A stretch of DNA of 64,000 nt, from NCBI GenBank assembly GCA_963699015.1, contig CAVOSX010000005.1, positions 186,001-250,000 of the forward strand, in the 5' to 3' direction. The notes beneath the pieces were generated by a model, which was given only the letters and a program-made list of their open reading frames with translations, had not been told where the DNA came from and did not search any database. Shown here in pieces: positions 34,095 to 43,122 of the stretch. The position numbers were made by a program, and so were the translations under genes. This DNA is from PALSA-505 sp963699015 (lineage in GTDB: Bacteria > Actinomycetota > Actinomycetes > Streptosporangiales > Streptosporangiaceae). The first letter of the stretch is position 1. The number at the start of each line of letters is the position of its first letter.

Positions 34095-35109
34095 CATCCC
34101 CGAGGCCGGCGGCCATGCCGCAAGAGGCCCGCATCCGCCCCGGGTGGTCGCCGTCGTGGTCACGTACAACCGGCGGGAACTGCTGCTGGAGGCGCTGGCC
34201 GCGGTGCACGCGCAAAGCCGCGTGCCGGATGCCGTCATCGTGGTCGACAATGCCTCGACCGACGGCACCGCGGCGGCGGTGCGCGCCCGGTTTCCGGCGG
34301 CGCGGCTGGCCGGGCTGGCCAGCAACACCGGCGGCGCAGGCGGGTTCGCCTACGGCATGGCGCTGGCCCTGGCCGATGCCGCCGACCTGATCTGGCTCAT
34401 GGACGACGACACGGTGCCCGAGCCGGACGCGCTGTGGGCGCTGCTGCAGGCCAGGGAGCACGATCCTGCCCGGCCGCCAGCGCTGGTCGCCAGCCGCGTG
34501 CTGTGGACCGACGGGCGCGCGCACCCGCTGAACACGCCGCGGACCAAGCCGCTGGCCGGCCAGGCCGAGCGCCGCGCCGCGGCCGCCGCCGGGTGCGTGG
34601 CGATCAGGTCGGCGTCGTTCGTGTCGGTCCTCGTCGACGCCGCCGAGAGCCGGCGCCGCGGCCTGCCCCAGGCGGATTACTTCCTCTGGAACGACGACTT
34701 CGAGTTCACCACCCGGCTGCTGCGCGGCAACCAGGGCTGGTTGTGCCCGGCGAGCGTCGTCGTGCACAAGACGCAGACGTTCGGCTCGACCGACGCCGAT
34801 CCCGGGCCGCGCTTCTTCTACGAGGTCCGGAACAAGATCTGGATGCTCAAGTCCGGCTCGTCGCTGGGCCCGCTGGAAAGCGTCCTGTACGGCGGGTCGA
34901 CGCTGCGCCGCTGGGCCCGCACATTCGCGGCCTCGCACGACAGGCGCACGCTCTGGTCGTCACTGGCCAGGGGCGTGGCCGCCGGGGTGGCGACGAGACC
35001 GCGGCGCACCGAAGAGGTGCTAGCCGGATTCGGCACGGCGGCGCCGGCCCGCGAAGACGGCGCAGCCGCCCAGCACGCCGGCCGGCACGAGGGTGATCAC
35101 GGCGGGTAG
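34087..35109 (+). CDS. GT2 glycosyltransferase, GlfT1-like
   Basis: 340 residues from GTG 34087, overlapping the sulfotransferase stop by 8 bases (GTGCCTAG). Motifs: VVAVVVTYNRRELLLEALAA, VIVVDNASTDGT, NTGGAGGFAYGMALALADAA, LIWLMDDDTVPEPDALW (DDD), DYFLWNDDFEFTTRLLRGN (catalytic DD) and RFFYEVRNKIWMLKSG. Layout and the NxGGAGGFA and FF-x-RN signatures resemble GlfT1, which adds the first galactofuranoses to the rhamnosyl linker. A rhamnosyltransferase role is the main alternative. The 3' end overlaps the convergent membrane gene by 90 bases. Confidence 0.82.
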   Translation: MPSIPEAGGHAARGPHPPRVVAVVVTYNRRELLLEALAAVHAQSRVPDAVIVVDNASTDGTAAAVRARFPAARLAGLASNTGGAGGFAYGMALALADAADLIWLMDDDTVPEPDALWALLQAREHDPARPPALVASRVLWTDGRAHPLNTPRTKPLAGQAERRAAAAAGCVAIRSASFVSVLVDAAESRRRGLPQADYFLWNDDFEFTTRLLRGNQGWLCPASVVVHKTQTFGSTDADPGPRFFYEVRNKIWMLKSGSSLGPLESVLYGGSTLRRWARTFAASHDRRTLWSSLARGVAAGVATRPRRTEEVLAGFGTAAPAREDGAAAQHAGRHEGDHGG

Positions 35110-36723
35110 CGCGTAGCGCCAGGAGAACTCGTAGACGTCCGGGATCAGCAGGACCACCGCGGCCGTGCCGGTGAACAGCAGGCAGCCCAGGGCGAGCTGG
35201 CGCCGGCGCGCGTCGCCGCCGCGGCGGATCAGGGCCAGGGCGAGCACCGAGCCGGCCAGCCCCGCCAGCGCGGCCAGGGCCAGCAGCGGACCTGGGGTGT
35301 AGCCGCCGTCGAGCTGGTAGGTGCGCAGGAACGCCGCCACCGGCCTGCTGACCTGCGCCCGGCCGCCGTAGGACGGGCTGACCGCGGTGGCACTGAACAC
35401 CCCGCCCCCCGTCCGCTGCACTCCGACGACGAGGGTGCCGCCCGGCCGGAGCAGCAGATCCGTGACCGGAGCCACCTTCTTCCTGATCGCCTGCTGCTCG
35501 GCCAGGCACGCCTTCGCGCTGAGCTGCCCGGCCGGGCAGATGTTGATCCACGGCGGGTAGGTCGGGTAGCCGTCCTGGAACTGCCAGCGCGCGATGGGCG
35601 TCACCCACGGGGTGGCCTGCCGGGCCGGCGCGAACATGCGGAGCGAATCGGCGAGGATCGAGCCCGCCACCCTCCACGGCTGCTGCTGCACGACCGCGCT
35701 CTTGATGTCGCCGATCAGGGCGCCCCTCGTGCCCAGCGGTACATGCGTCGCGTACAGCGGCGACAATGCCCACAGATGCTCCAGCCCGTCGGGTCCCAGC
35801 GCCTGCTGCTGGGCCGGCGTCGGGCACAGCGGGCGGGCCTGCGCGGGCAGTTTCAGCGTCGAGCAGTCGGCGGCGGCGGCAAGCCGCCCGGTCAGGGTCT
35901 GCTGCCGGGCCAGCCAGAAATGTCCCGTCCTGGCGTAGTTGATACCGCAGTACGCGAGGACCGGCAGCGCGAACGCGGCGACCAGGGCGGCCGAGACGCG
36001 CAGCAGCCGGCGTGGGCTGCCGCCGGCGGCCAGCAGGTAGACCAGGGCAGGCAGGACCAGGAACTCGCCCAGCGCCTTGACCGTCGCCGACGCTCCGAGG
36101 ATCAGGCCCGCCGCGATCGCGAACTGCGGCGTGAGGACCGGCCGCCAGAGCAGCACGGCCAGCCCGGCCACGATCAGCGCCTCGAACCAGACGTCGGGCA
36201 TGATCGTCTGCTCCATCTGCAGCTGATAGGCATCCAGCAGCACCGGCGCGACGGCCAGGGCCGACAGCCAGACCGGTACGCCGCGGCGCAGCAGCACCAG
36301 GTACAGCGTGACGGCCATGGCGAGGCCGAGCAGGTGCTGGATCGCGGCGACCGTCCCCAGGTTGCCGAACAGCAGGATGACCTTCAGCACCAGCCGGTAG
36401 CCGAGCGGGTCCGAACCTGGCGACGCGCCGTACAGGTACTTGAGGCTGTCGACGTACAGCAGCGCGGGCCGGTAGCCGATCTGGGCCAGCACCCGGAGCA
36501 CGAGCCCGGCCACCAGCAGCAGGCAGACCAGCCAGTGATGCCTCGCCGCCGTGATGGCCCGAGCGCGCCGTGCCCGCCACCGTCCGCCCGGTGCGGGGCC
36601 CGGCCGCGCCGACGGGCCTGCGGCCGCGCGGGCCTGCGGCGCCGGGGCCTGCTCGCGCGGGCCGGCTCCCTCGCCGCCGCGGGTGGCGAGAGGCGGCTCG
36701 GTCTCGTCGTCGAAGGAGGTCAA
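35020..36723 (-). CDS. GT-C-type polytopic membrane protein, probable glycosyltransferase
   Basis: 567 residues. A ~60-residue Pro/Arg-rich head is followed by about eleven membrane segments. The first loop after RHHWLVCLLLVAGLVLRVLA holds YRPALLYVDSLKYLYGASPG, with an acidic residue in the position used by GT-C enzymes. QLQMEQTIMPDVWFEALI lies at the third to fourth segments. A long extracytoplasmic region (residues ~270-440) contains several Cys (DCSTLKL, LCPTPAQ, ICPAGQL, CLAEQQ), likely disulfide-bonded. Family resembles uncharacterised actinobacterial GT-C proteins. Tail-to-tail overlap with the GlfT1-like gene. Confidence 0.7.
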   Translation of the reverse strand: MTSFDDETEPPLATRGGEGAGPREQAPAPQARAAAGPSARPGPAPGGRWRARRARAITAARHHWLVCLLLVAGLVLRVLAQIGYRPALLYVDSLKYLYGASPGSDPLGYRLVLKVILLFGNLGTVAAIQHLLGLAMAVTLYLVLLRRGVPVWLSALAVAPVLLDAYQLQMEQTIMPDVWFEALIVAGLAVLLWRPVLTPQFAIAAGLILGASATVKALGEFLVLPALVYLLAAGGSPRRLLRVSAALVAAFALPVLAYCGINYARTGHFWLARQQTLTGRLAAAADCSTLKLPAQARPLCPTPAQQQALGPDGLEHLWALSPLYATHVPLGTRGALIGDIKSAVVQQQPWRVAGSILADSLRMFAPARQATPWVTPIARWQFQDGYPTYPPWINICPAGQLSAKACLAEQQAIRKKVAPVTDLLLRPGGTLVVGVQRTGGGVFSATAVSPSYGGRAQVSRPVAAFLRTYQLDGGYTPGPLLALAALAGLAGSVLALALIRRGGDARRRQLALGCLLFTGTAAVVLLIPDVYEFSWRYALPAVITLVPAGVLGGCAVFAGRRRRAESG

Positions 36724-37020
36724 GCCGATGCCGGCGGGTAGACGTCAGCTGCGGGCCGGCTCGAGCAGAGGTGTGCCGGGCGCCCGGGCGCGCTGGGCAG
36801 CATTCATGACTCCTTGAATTGCGGGCGAGGAGGTGATCATCTTCGCCTGCCTGGTCGCATTGAGAACCGATTATTCCATCATCGGGCAGGTCACTGCAGC
36901 AGGTACGGGGCCCGGCGCCGGGCCGCGCGGCGGAAAACCACGCTCAAGGCCGCGACGCGATGACGTAAAAAAGGGGTGCCCTGACCGTGCCCGCCGGATT
37001 CCCGTGCCATCCTGACTACC
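36724..37020. other. Divergent promoter region
   Basis: 297 bases between the minus-strand GT-C gene and the plus-strand DMFase-like gene. An AAAAAAGGGG tract at about 36966-36976 lies ~45 bases upstream of the latter. GAGGAGG at 36826-36832 abuts GTG of a 60-codon frame with poor codon use, which I do not accept as a gene. Confidence 0.4.
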
Positions 37021-38607
37021 ATGGTCTCGCGTTCTGTCCGCTCACGCCGGGCCGTCCTCGGCTTGGGCGTAGCCGGCGTGGCCGGGGCTGCCGTGGCGGC
37101 GAAACTGGCCGGGTCGGGCAACAAGGCGCCTGCCGGGTCCGCGCACCCCGCGGCGCACCGCCGGACGGTGAGCGAGAACTCGCAGGCAGGCGACCCGGAC
37201 TGGCCGATCAGGCACTTCGGCGCGCCGGACGCGATGCTGGGATACGCCGGGCAGGCCAGCGTGCTGCCCGGCGAGCCGATCACGCTGTACGCGTCAACCA
37301 CGGCCCGCTCGTTCCGGGTGAAGGCGTACCGGATGGGCTGGTACGGCGGCGCCAGGGCCAGGCTGGTGTGGCGGTCAGCTACCGTGCCGGGTCACCGGCA
37401 GCGTAAGCCCACCCTGACCCACCCGACCAACACGGTGGAAGCGGTATGGGGCCCTTCGCTCGCCATCCCCACCCACGACTGGCCGGAGGGCAGCTACCTG
37501 CTGCGGCTGGACGCGGAATCGGGCGCGCAGCGCTATGTGCCGGTCACCGTCCGGTCGGCCAGTACCGCCGGGAAGATAGTGATCAAGAATTCGGTCTCGA
37601 CCTGGCAGGCGTACAACACCTGGGGCGGTTACGACCTGTACAACGGGCCGGGCGGCATCGCCGATTACGACAACCGCGCGCTCGCGGTCAGCCTGGACCG
37701 GCCGTATGACGCCAGCGGCGCCTACATGTTCCTGTACCACGAACGGAAGCTCATCGAGCTGGCCGAGCGCCTCGGCCTGCCGCTCGCCTACCTGACCAAC
37801 CTGGACATCGGCGCCGACCCGCAGCTGCTCAACGGGGCCAGCGCGGTGTTCTCGCTCGGCCACGACGAGTACTGGTCGCCGCCGGAGCGGGCCCACGTCA
37901 CCGCGGCCAGGGACGCCGGCACGAACCTGGCCTTCCTGGGTGCGAACTGCTGCTTCCGGCGGACCCGTCTGGCCAGCAGCAGGCTGGGCCCGCGCAGGCT
38001 GGTCATCTGCTACAAGACGAGCTATACCCAAGACCCGATGTACGGCAAGGACAACGCGCAGGTCACCAGCGACTGGCGGGAGCCGCCCAGCCCCGACCCC
38101 GAGTCCTCGCTCACCGGCACGCTGTACGAATCGAATCCGACCGACGCCGACTTCATCGTGGCCACCGCCGATTCGTGGCTGTTCGCCGGGACCGGCGTGC
38201 AGACCGGCACGAAGTTCACCGGGCTGGTCGGCATCGAGTACGACCGCGTCAACCCGGTCTACCACGTCGAGCGGCCGATCCAGGTCTTGTCTCACTCCCC
38301 GCTGACCTGCCGCGGCGTGAACAGCTACGCGGACTCGGCGTACTACACGCACCGCAGTGGCGCAGGCGTGTTCAACACCGGGACGATGCGCTGGGTCGCG
38401 TCCTCCGCCCGGCCTTACCCCCCGTTCGGCCTGAATCGGCACACCGCCCAGTTCGTCACCCGGGTCAACGCCAACGTGCTGCGCGGCTTTGCCGGCGGCC
38501 CGGCGGCGGCCAAGCACCCGGCGCACGACAACCTGGATGCGATGCACGAGTGGCCCGGCGACCCGATGGCCGCCCAGCACGACCTGTGGCCGCCGGTCCG
38601 GCTGTGA
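37021..38607 (+). CDS. Exported N,N-dimethylformamidase beta-subunit-like protein
   Basis: 528 residues. A Tat-like signal (SRSVRSRRAVLGLGVAGVAG) is followed by a domain found at the C-terminus of DMFase large subunits. Conserved pieces: AYRMGWYGGARARLVW, STWQAYNTWGGYDLYNG, FLYHERKLIELAERLGLPLA, FSLGHDEYWSPPERAHVTAA and FLGANCCFRRTR. The last includes the Tyr and Glu positions that hold iron in DMFase. Most actinobacterial homologues are exported proteins of unknown substrate, so hydrolysis of an amide is inference. The stop overlaps the purC start (GTGA). Confidence 0.82.
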   Translation: MVSRSVRSRRAVLGLGVAGVAGAAVAAKLAGSGNKAPAGSAHPAAHRRTVSENSQAGDPDWPIRHFGAPDAMLGYAGQASVLPGEPITLYASTTARSFRVKAYRMGWYGGARARLVWRSATVPGHRQRKPTLTHPTNTVEAVWGPSLAIPTHDWPEGSYLLRLDAESGAQRYVPVTVRSASTAGKIVIKNSVSTWQAYNTWGGYDLYNGPGGIADYDNRALAVSLDRPYDASGAYMFLYHERKLIELAERLGLPLAYLTNLDIGADPQLLNGASAVFSLGHDEYWSPPERAHVTAARDAGTNLAFLGANCCFRRTRLASSRLGPRRLVICYKTSYTQDPMYGKDNAQVTSDWREPPSPDPESSLTGTLYESNPTDADFIVATADSWLFAGTGVQTGTKFTGLVGIEYDRVNPVYHVERPIQVLSHSPLTCRGVNSYADSAYYTHRSGAGVFNTGTMRWVASSARPYPPFGLNRHTAQFVTRVNANVLRGFAGGPAAAKHPAHDNLDAMHEWPGDPMAAQHDLWPPVRL

Positions 38608-39512
38608 CGCGGCGGCCGCCAGCCCCTGGCGCAGTTCCTGATCCTGGCCGGGACGCGAAGGGGAAGGGCGTGCGGCTGCTGCACTCCGGGAAGGTCAGGG
38701 ACGTCTACGCCGACGGCGGCGACGTGATCCTCGTGGCCTCCGACCGGGTGTCGGTCTACGACGTGGTGCTGCCCACGCTCATCCCCGGGAAGGGGCAGAT
38801 CCTCACCGCGCTGTCGCTGTGGTGGTTCGGGCAGCTGGCCGGGGTCACGCCCAACCACGTGATCTCCGCCTCGGACGTGCCCGCGCAGTTCGCCGGGCGG
38901 GCGATCAGGTGCCAGCGGCTGGAGATGCTGCCGGTGGAGTGCATTGCCCGCGGCTACCTGGCCGGGCTCGGGCTGGCCTCCTACCGGGAGTCGGGATCGG
39001 TCTCGGGCGTCGTGCTGCCGCCCGGGCTGACCGAGGGGTCGCGGCTGCCCGAGCCCGTGTTCACACCCACGACCAAGGCGCCGCCGGGGCAGCACGACGA
39101 GTTCATGACCTTCGAGGACGTCGCGAGCGCGGTGGGCATGCAGACGGCCGGGGAACTGCGCCGGATCACCCTCGAGGTCTACCGGCGCGGGCACGAGATC
39201 GCGCTGCGGCGCGGGATCATCATCGCCGACACCAAGCTTGAGTTCGGCTACGCCCCGGACGGGACGCTGACCTTGGGCGACGAGCTGCTGACCCCGGACT
39301 CGTCGCGGTTCTGGGCCGTCGCGCAGTGGCGGCCGGGCGGCCCGCAGCACGCGTTCGACAAGCAGTTCCTCCGCGACTGGTCCAGCCGCCTGGACTGGGA
39401 CCGCACCCCTCCCGGCCCGGAGATCCCGCCCGAGATCGTGGCCGCGACACGGGCCAGGTACGCCGAGGCCCTCGAGCGCCTCACCGGCGCCCGAGGGCCT
39501 GAGCTCGACTAG
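38604..39512 (+). CDS. purC: Phosphoribosylaminoimidazole-succinocarboxamide synthase
   Basis: 302 residues from GTG 38604, which overlaps the preceding stop. The first ~20 residues (TRRPPAPGAVPDPGRDAK) are an extension, and the core begins at LLHSGKVRDVYADGGDVILV. Conserved: ASDRVSVYDVVLPTLIPGKG, VECIARGYLAGLGLASYRES, PVFTPTTKAP, IIIADTKLEFGYAPDG and DELLTPDSSRFW. It joins CAIR and aspartate using ATP in purine synthesis. No other pur genes are adjacent, and coupling to an exported DMFase-like protein is odd. Confidence 0.96.
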   Translation: MTRRPPAPGAVPDPGRDAKGKGVRLLHSGKVRDVYADGGDVILVASDRVSVYDVVLPTLIPGKGQILTALSLWWFGQLAGVTPNHVISASDVPAQFAGRAIRCQRLEMLPVECIARGYLAGLGLASYRESGSVSGVVLPPGLTEGSRLPEPVFTPTTKAPPGQHDEFMTFEDVASAVGMQTAGELRRITLEVYRRGHEIALRRGIIIADTKLEFGYAPDGTLTLGDELLTPDSSRFWAVAQWRPGGPQHAFDKQFLRDWSSRLDWDRTPPGPEIPPEIVAATRARYAEALERLTGARGPELD

Positions 39513-39579
39513 GCGCGCCCCCGCCTGAAGCGGCGCGGCCTTCGTCCGTCCGCATCGAGGCCCGCCTCCTACCGTGCGC

Positions 39580-40059
39580 CTAGAGCGGCCAAGGGCGGGC
39601 CACCGCACCCAGCCTGTTCCACGCGTTGATCACCGCGATGGTCCAGATCAGCTCCGCCAGCTCGGTCTCGGAGAACTCGGCCGCCGCCCGGCTGACCACC
39701 TGGTCGGGCACCGGGCCGTCGGTCAGCCGGGTGCCGGCCTCGGTGAGCTCGAGCGCGGCGCGCTCGCGGGCGGTGAAGAACGGAGTCTCCCGCCAGACCG
39801 GCAGGGCGAACAGCCGCTGCTGCGAATCGCCTGCCGCCATGGCATCGCGGGTGTGCATGTCCACGCAGTAGGCGCAGCCGTTGAGCTGGGAGGCGCGCGC
39901 CCTGACCAGTTCGACCAGGGCCGGCTCGAGGCTGATGTGCCTGCTGGCCGCTTCCAGCGAGTTCATCGCCTTGCTGATTCTGGGCGCGAGCTCGTCCACG
40001 GCCAGCCTGACCGGAGGGATCACGGGAGCGGATACCTGGATGTCTGATGCTGTCGTCAT
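39580..40059 (-). CDS. Carboxymuconolactone decarboxylase/AhpD-like protein
   Basis: 159 residues, all-helical AhpD fold. The thiol motif is LNGCAYCVDMHTRDA (CxxC plus His three after the second Cys), as in alkylhydroperoxidase-like proteins. SETELAELIWTIAVINAWNR near the C-terminus is the usual ending helix. Likely a disulfide- or peroxide-linked reductase of uncertain substrate. It is transcribed away from a MocR-type regulator gene 47 bases off. That pairing is frequent in actinobacteria and implies control by it. Confidence 0.92.
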   Translation of the reverse strand: MTTASDIQVSAPVIPPVRLAVDELAPRISKAMNSLEAASRHISLEPALVELVRARASQLNGCAYCVDMHTRDAMAAGDSQQRLFALPVWRETPFFTARERAALELTEAGTRLTDGPVPDQVVSRAAAEFSETELAELIWTIAVINAWNRLGAVARPWPL

Positions 40060-40106
40060 GGCTGTGAGCCTACGGAGCAGGTGGATCGGGGATAAGATCC
40101 AGTTTC

Positions 40107-41589
40107 GTGCCAGAAGATTGGGCCACTTTCGGCGTCGACCTGCACCTGGAGACCGACGCCGGGACCGGCCGGCGGTCCGGGCTCGAGCGCGCGCTGCGGG
40201 ACGCGATCCGCTCCGGCCGGCTCGCTCCGCACGCCCGGCTGCCCTCTACCCGGGCGCTCGCCGCCGACCTGGGCCTGTCCCGCGGCACCGTGAGCGCGGC
40301 CTTCGATCAGCTGGTGGCCGAGGGGTTCCTGGCCGTGCGGCAGGGATCGGGCACGATCGTGAGCGACCTGCCGCAGCGTCCCTCGCCGGCCGGCGAGGGA
40401 CGGCCGGGCGGGGCGGATCGCGTCCCGCGGCACGATCTGCGCCCCGGCAGGCCCGACGTGTCGCTGTTCCCCGTCGCGGCCTGGTTGCGGGCGACCAGGC
40501 GCGCGCTGGGCGGCGCCCGGTCGGAGATCTACGGCTACGGCGACCCGCGTGGCCGGATCGAGCTGCGCACCGCGCTGGCCGAATACCTCGGCCGGGCCCG
40601 CGGCGTGCTCGCGGCGCCCGACCAGATCGTGATCACCTCGGGGTATGTCCAGGCCCTGGCGCTGCTTGCGCGGGTGCTTGGCGCCGCGGGGACGGCCGCG
40701 ATCGCGATGGAGGATCCGGGCCTGGAATTCCACCGTGAGGTCGTCCGCCGGTCCGGCCTGACCGTGCTGCCGCTGCCGGTCGACGACCGCGGCGCCCGCA
40801 CCGAGACCCTGACCGGGATCACCGGGCGGGCAGCGGGTGCGGTCGTGGTGACTCCCGCCCACCAGTACCCGACCGGGGCGACCCTGCACCCGGCCCGCCG
40901 GCACGCGCTGGCCGAGTGGGCGCGGACGACGGGCGGCCTGGTCATCGAGGACGACTACGACGGGGAGTTCCGCTACGACCGGCAGCCGGTGGGCGCGCTG
41001 CAGGGCATGGCCCCCGGGCGCGTCGCGTACGTCGGCACCGCCGCCAAGACCCTCGGCCCGGCGCTCCGGCTGGCCTGGATGGTGCTGCCGGATCACCTGG
41101 TCGGGCCGGTGGCCGAGGAGAAGAGGCATCGACGACATCCACACCGAGGTGCTCGGCCAGCTCACGCTGGCCGACTTCATCACGAGCCACGCCTACGACA
41201 GGCACATCAGGGCGGCCAGGCTGCGCTACCGGCGCCGCCGCGACCTGCTCGTCGCCCGGCTGGCCCCCGAGCAGGGCCGGTCGCTGCCCCGGCTGCGGAT
41301 AGGCGGCATCGCGGCCGGCTTGCAGACTCTGGTCAGCCTGCCCCACGAGGGCCCCGGCGAGCAGGAGCTGCTTGCCAGGGCCGCGCAGCACGGCCTGGTC
41401 CTGGACGGCCTGGCCCGCCACTGGCACCAGCCCGGCGATCATCCGCAGGGAATCGTGGTCGGCTTCGGGACACCCACCGAGCGCGCCTACCCGGTCGCGC
41501 TGGAAGCCCTCGCGCGGGTCCTGCACGCCGCGAGCCGGCCGGGGCGACCAGGGCGCGACACGCGGATAGCGTTGTCTGCCCAAATCTAG
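40107..41589 (+). pseudogene. MocR/PdxR-type regulator (GntR-aminotransferase fusion), frameshifted
   Basis: Residues 1-70 are a GntR winged helix (RLPSTRALAADLGLSRGTVS, AFDQLVAEGFLAVRQGSGT). The following type-I aminotransferase domain shows IYGYGDPRGRIELRTALAEY, VTPAHQYPTGATLHPARR and VIEDDYDGEFRYDR. The PLP lysine is in VAYVGTAAKTLGPALRLAWM. At about 41126-41132 (GAAGAGGCATC) the frame is lost, and the domain resumes one base off as DDIHTEVLGQLTLADFITSH, running to TAG 41589. A single inserted base explains it. The total without the error would be ~490 residues. Presumed regulator of the divergent AhpD-like gene. Confidence 0.85.
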
Positions 41590-41603
41590 GGCTGACGCTA
41601 GAT
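41584..41603. promoter_or_regulatory. Inverted repeat before the AAA ATPase gene
   Basis: ATCTAG (41584-41589) and CTAGAT (41598-41603) flank eight bases, overlapping the MocR stop codon and lying ~21 bases before the ATPase start. Could be an operator; weak evidence. Confidence 0.3.
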
Positions 41604-41624
41604 CTGGCCATAGAGTCCGATGCT

Positions 41625-42818
41625 GTGGATCCGGTGCGAAACCCCTACGCCCCAGGCGCCGGCCAGCGGCCGCCGGAACTGGCCGGGCGGGACCGCGAGA
41701 TCAGCCAGTTCAGGGTCGTGCTGGAACGGGTGGCGCGGGGCCGTCCCGAGCGCAGCCTCGTGCTCACCGGGCTGCGCGGGGTGGGCAAGACGGTGCTGCT
41801 GAACTCCTTCCGCTCGATGGCCATCCAGCAGCTGTGGGGAACCGGGAAGATAGAGGCCCGCCCCGATCAGTCGATCCGGCGCCCGGTCGCCGGGGCGCTG
41901 CACATGGCAGTCCGCGAACTGGCGCCCCGGCACCGGGCGCCGGACCGGATCGAGCACTTCCTCGGCGTGCTCAAGGCCTTCGCGGCGCAGGATCCCCGCG
42001 CCCCCAAGGGCAGCGCGCAGCGCGCGGCGCGCGCGCCGCTTGGCATCGACGTCCCGGCGGTCCGCGGCCGCGCCGACTCGGGTGACCTGGAGATCGACCT
42101 GACCGAGCTGCTGGCCGACGCCGCGTCGGTGGCGACCGACCTCGGGGTCGGGATCGCGTTGTTCGTGGACGAGATGCAGGACGTTCCGGCGGCCGATGTG
42201 TCCGCGCTGTGCGCGGCGTGCCACGAGCTGTCCCAGACGGGGGGGCCGCTGATCGTGGTCGGCGCCGGCCTGCCGCACCTGCCGTCCGTGCTGTCGGCCA
42301 GCAAAAGCTACTCCGAGCGGCTGTTCAGCTACGTGCGGATAGACCGGCTGGACCGGGAGGCCGCCGACCTGGCCCTGATCGCCCCCGCCCGGCGCGAGGG
42401 CGTCGAGTTCAAGCCCGCGGCGCTGGACGCGCTGTACCGGGCGGCCGACGGCTATCCCTATTTCGTCCAGGCCTACGGCAAGGTGACCTGGGATGTCGCG
42501 ACGGAGAGCCCGGTGACCGCGCAGGACGTGGCGGTGGCCGCGCCGGAGGCAGGGAGCGAGCTCGCTGTCGGTTTCTTCGGCAGCAGGTACGAGCGTGCCA
42601 CGCCGGCGGAGCGGGAGTACATGCGTGCCATGGCGACGCTCGGGGACGAGCCCGTGCCGACGTCCCGGGTGGCCGATGAACTCAGCCGCAAGCCGTCCAG
42701 CGTGTCGCCGGCTCGCGATGCCCTGATCAAGAAGGGCCTGATTTACAGCTCGGAGCGGGGACTCATCGCGTTCACCGTTCCGCATTTCGGCCGGTTCCTG
42801 CGCTCGCAGCTCGCCTAG
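41625..42818 (+). CDS. AAA family ATPase with C-terminal winged helix (Orc1/Cdc6-like fold)
   Basis: 397 residues from GTG 41625 (GTG 41634 also possible). NPYAPGAGQRPPELAGRDRE, then Walker A VLTGLRGVGKTVLLNSF, Walker B IALFVDEMQDV, sensor-like GGPLIVVGAGLPHLPSVLSA and the lid DGYPYFVQAYGKVTW. The C-terminal ~80 residues form a winged helix (AEREYMRAMATLGDEPVPTS, SVSPARDALIKKGLIYSSER). This type (PF13191-like) is widespread in actinobacteria as stand-alone ATPases of unknown role, sometimes on mobile DNA. It follows the MocR gene by 35 bases with its own possible promoter. Confidence 0.85.
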   Translation: MDPVRNPYAPGAGQRPPELAGRDREISQFRVVLERVARGRPERSLVLTGLRGVGKTVLLNSFRSMAIQQLWGTGKIEARPDQSIRRPVAGALHMAVRELAPRHRAPDRIEHFLGVLKAFAAQDPRAPKGSAQRAARAPLGIDVPAVRGRADSGDLEIDLTELLADAASVATDLGVGIALFVDEMQDVPAADVSALCAACHELSQTGGPLIVVGAGLPHLPSVLSASKSYSERLFSYVRIDRLDREAADLALIAPARREGVEFKPAALDALYRAADGYPYFVQAYGKVTWDVATESPVTAQDVAVAAPEAGSELAVGFFGSRYERATPAEREYMRAMATLGDEPVPTSRVADELSRKPSSVSPARDALIKKGLIYSSERGLIAFTVPHFGRFLRSQLA

Positions 42819-43122
42819 ACAGGCGCCGCGGGCTCACGCGAGGCGCTGGCATCGCCCCAGCGATACCGGCGTTTCGTCTTGCCGGCCGGGCGCTGTCTGC
42901 ATCGCCGGGCACTGTCTGCACGATTCTGCCGCCGTCTAGGAACTGGCTTAGAAAGCGCTAGAGGGCTGTAGAGCCTGCCGCGCCGGCACGTCCGCGACCC
43001 TGGCCAGTGACGTCTCGCCGCCTGCATGACAGTATCCCCCCGAGGACGTTTCCGCCCGTGCCTGCGGCAGCAGCGGGCCTGCAGGCCGCCGGGGCGGCGT
43101 CAATCGGGCCCAGGAGGTAGCA
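42819..43122. other. Intergenic stretch with a short tandem repeat
   Basis: 304 bases without a gene. Two adjacent ~19-base units of GCCGGGCGCTGTCTGCATC type lie at about 42880-42920. The last bases hold the AGGAGG ribosome site of the next gene. Confidence 0.5.

Noticed and set aside
36826..37015. Small frame behind GAGGAGG at 36833
   Set aside because: The ribosome site abuts the GTG, the codon use is poor and the product (Arg/Pro/Gly-rich) has no recognisable character.
41590..42785. Minus-strand frame of nearly 400 codons antisense to the AAA ATPase
   Set aside because: Shadow of a real gene with clear Walker motifs on the plus strand; the antisense product is compositionally biased.
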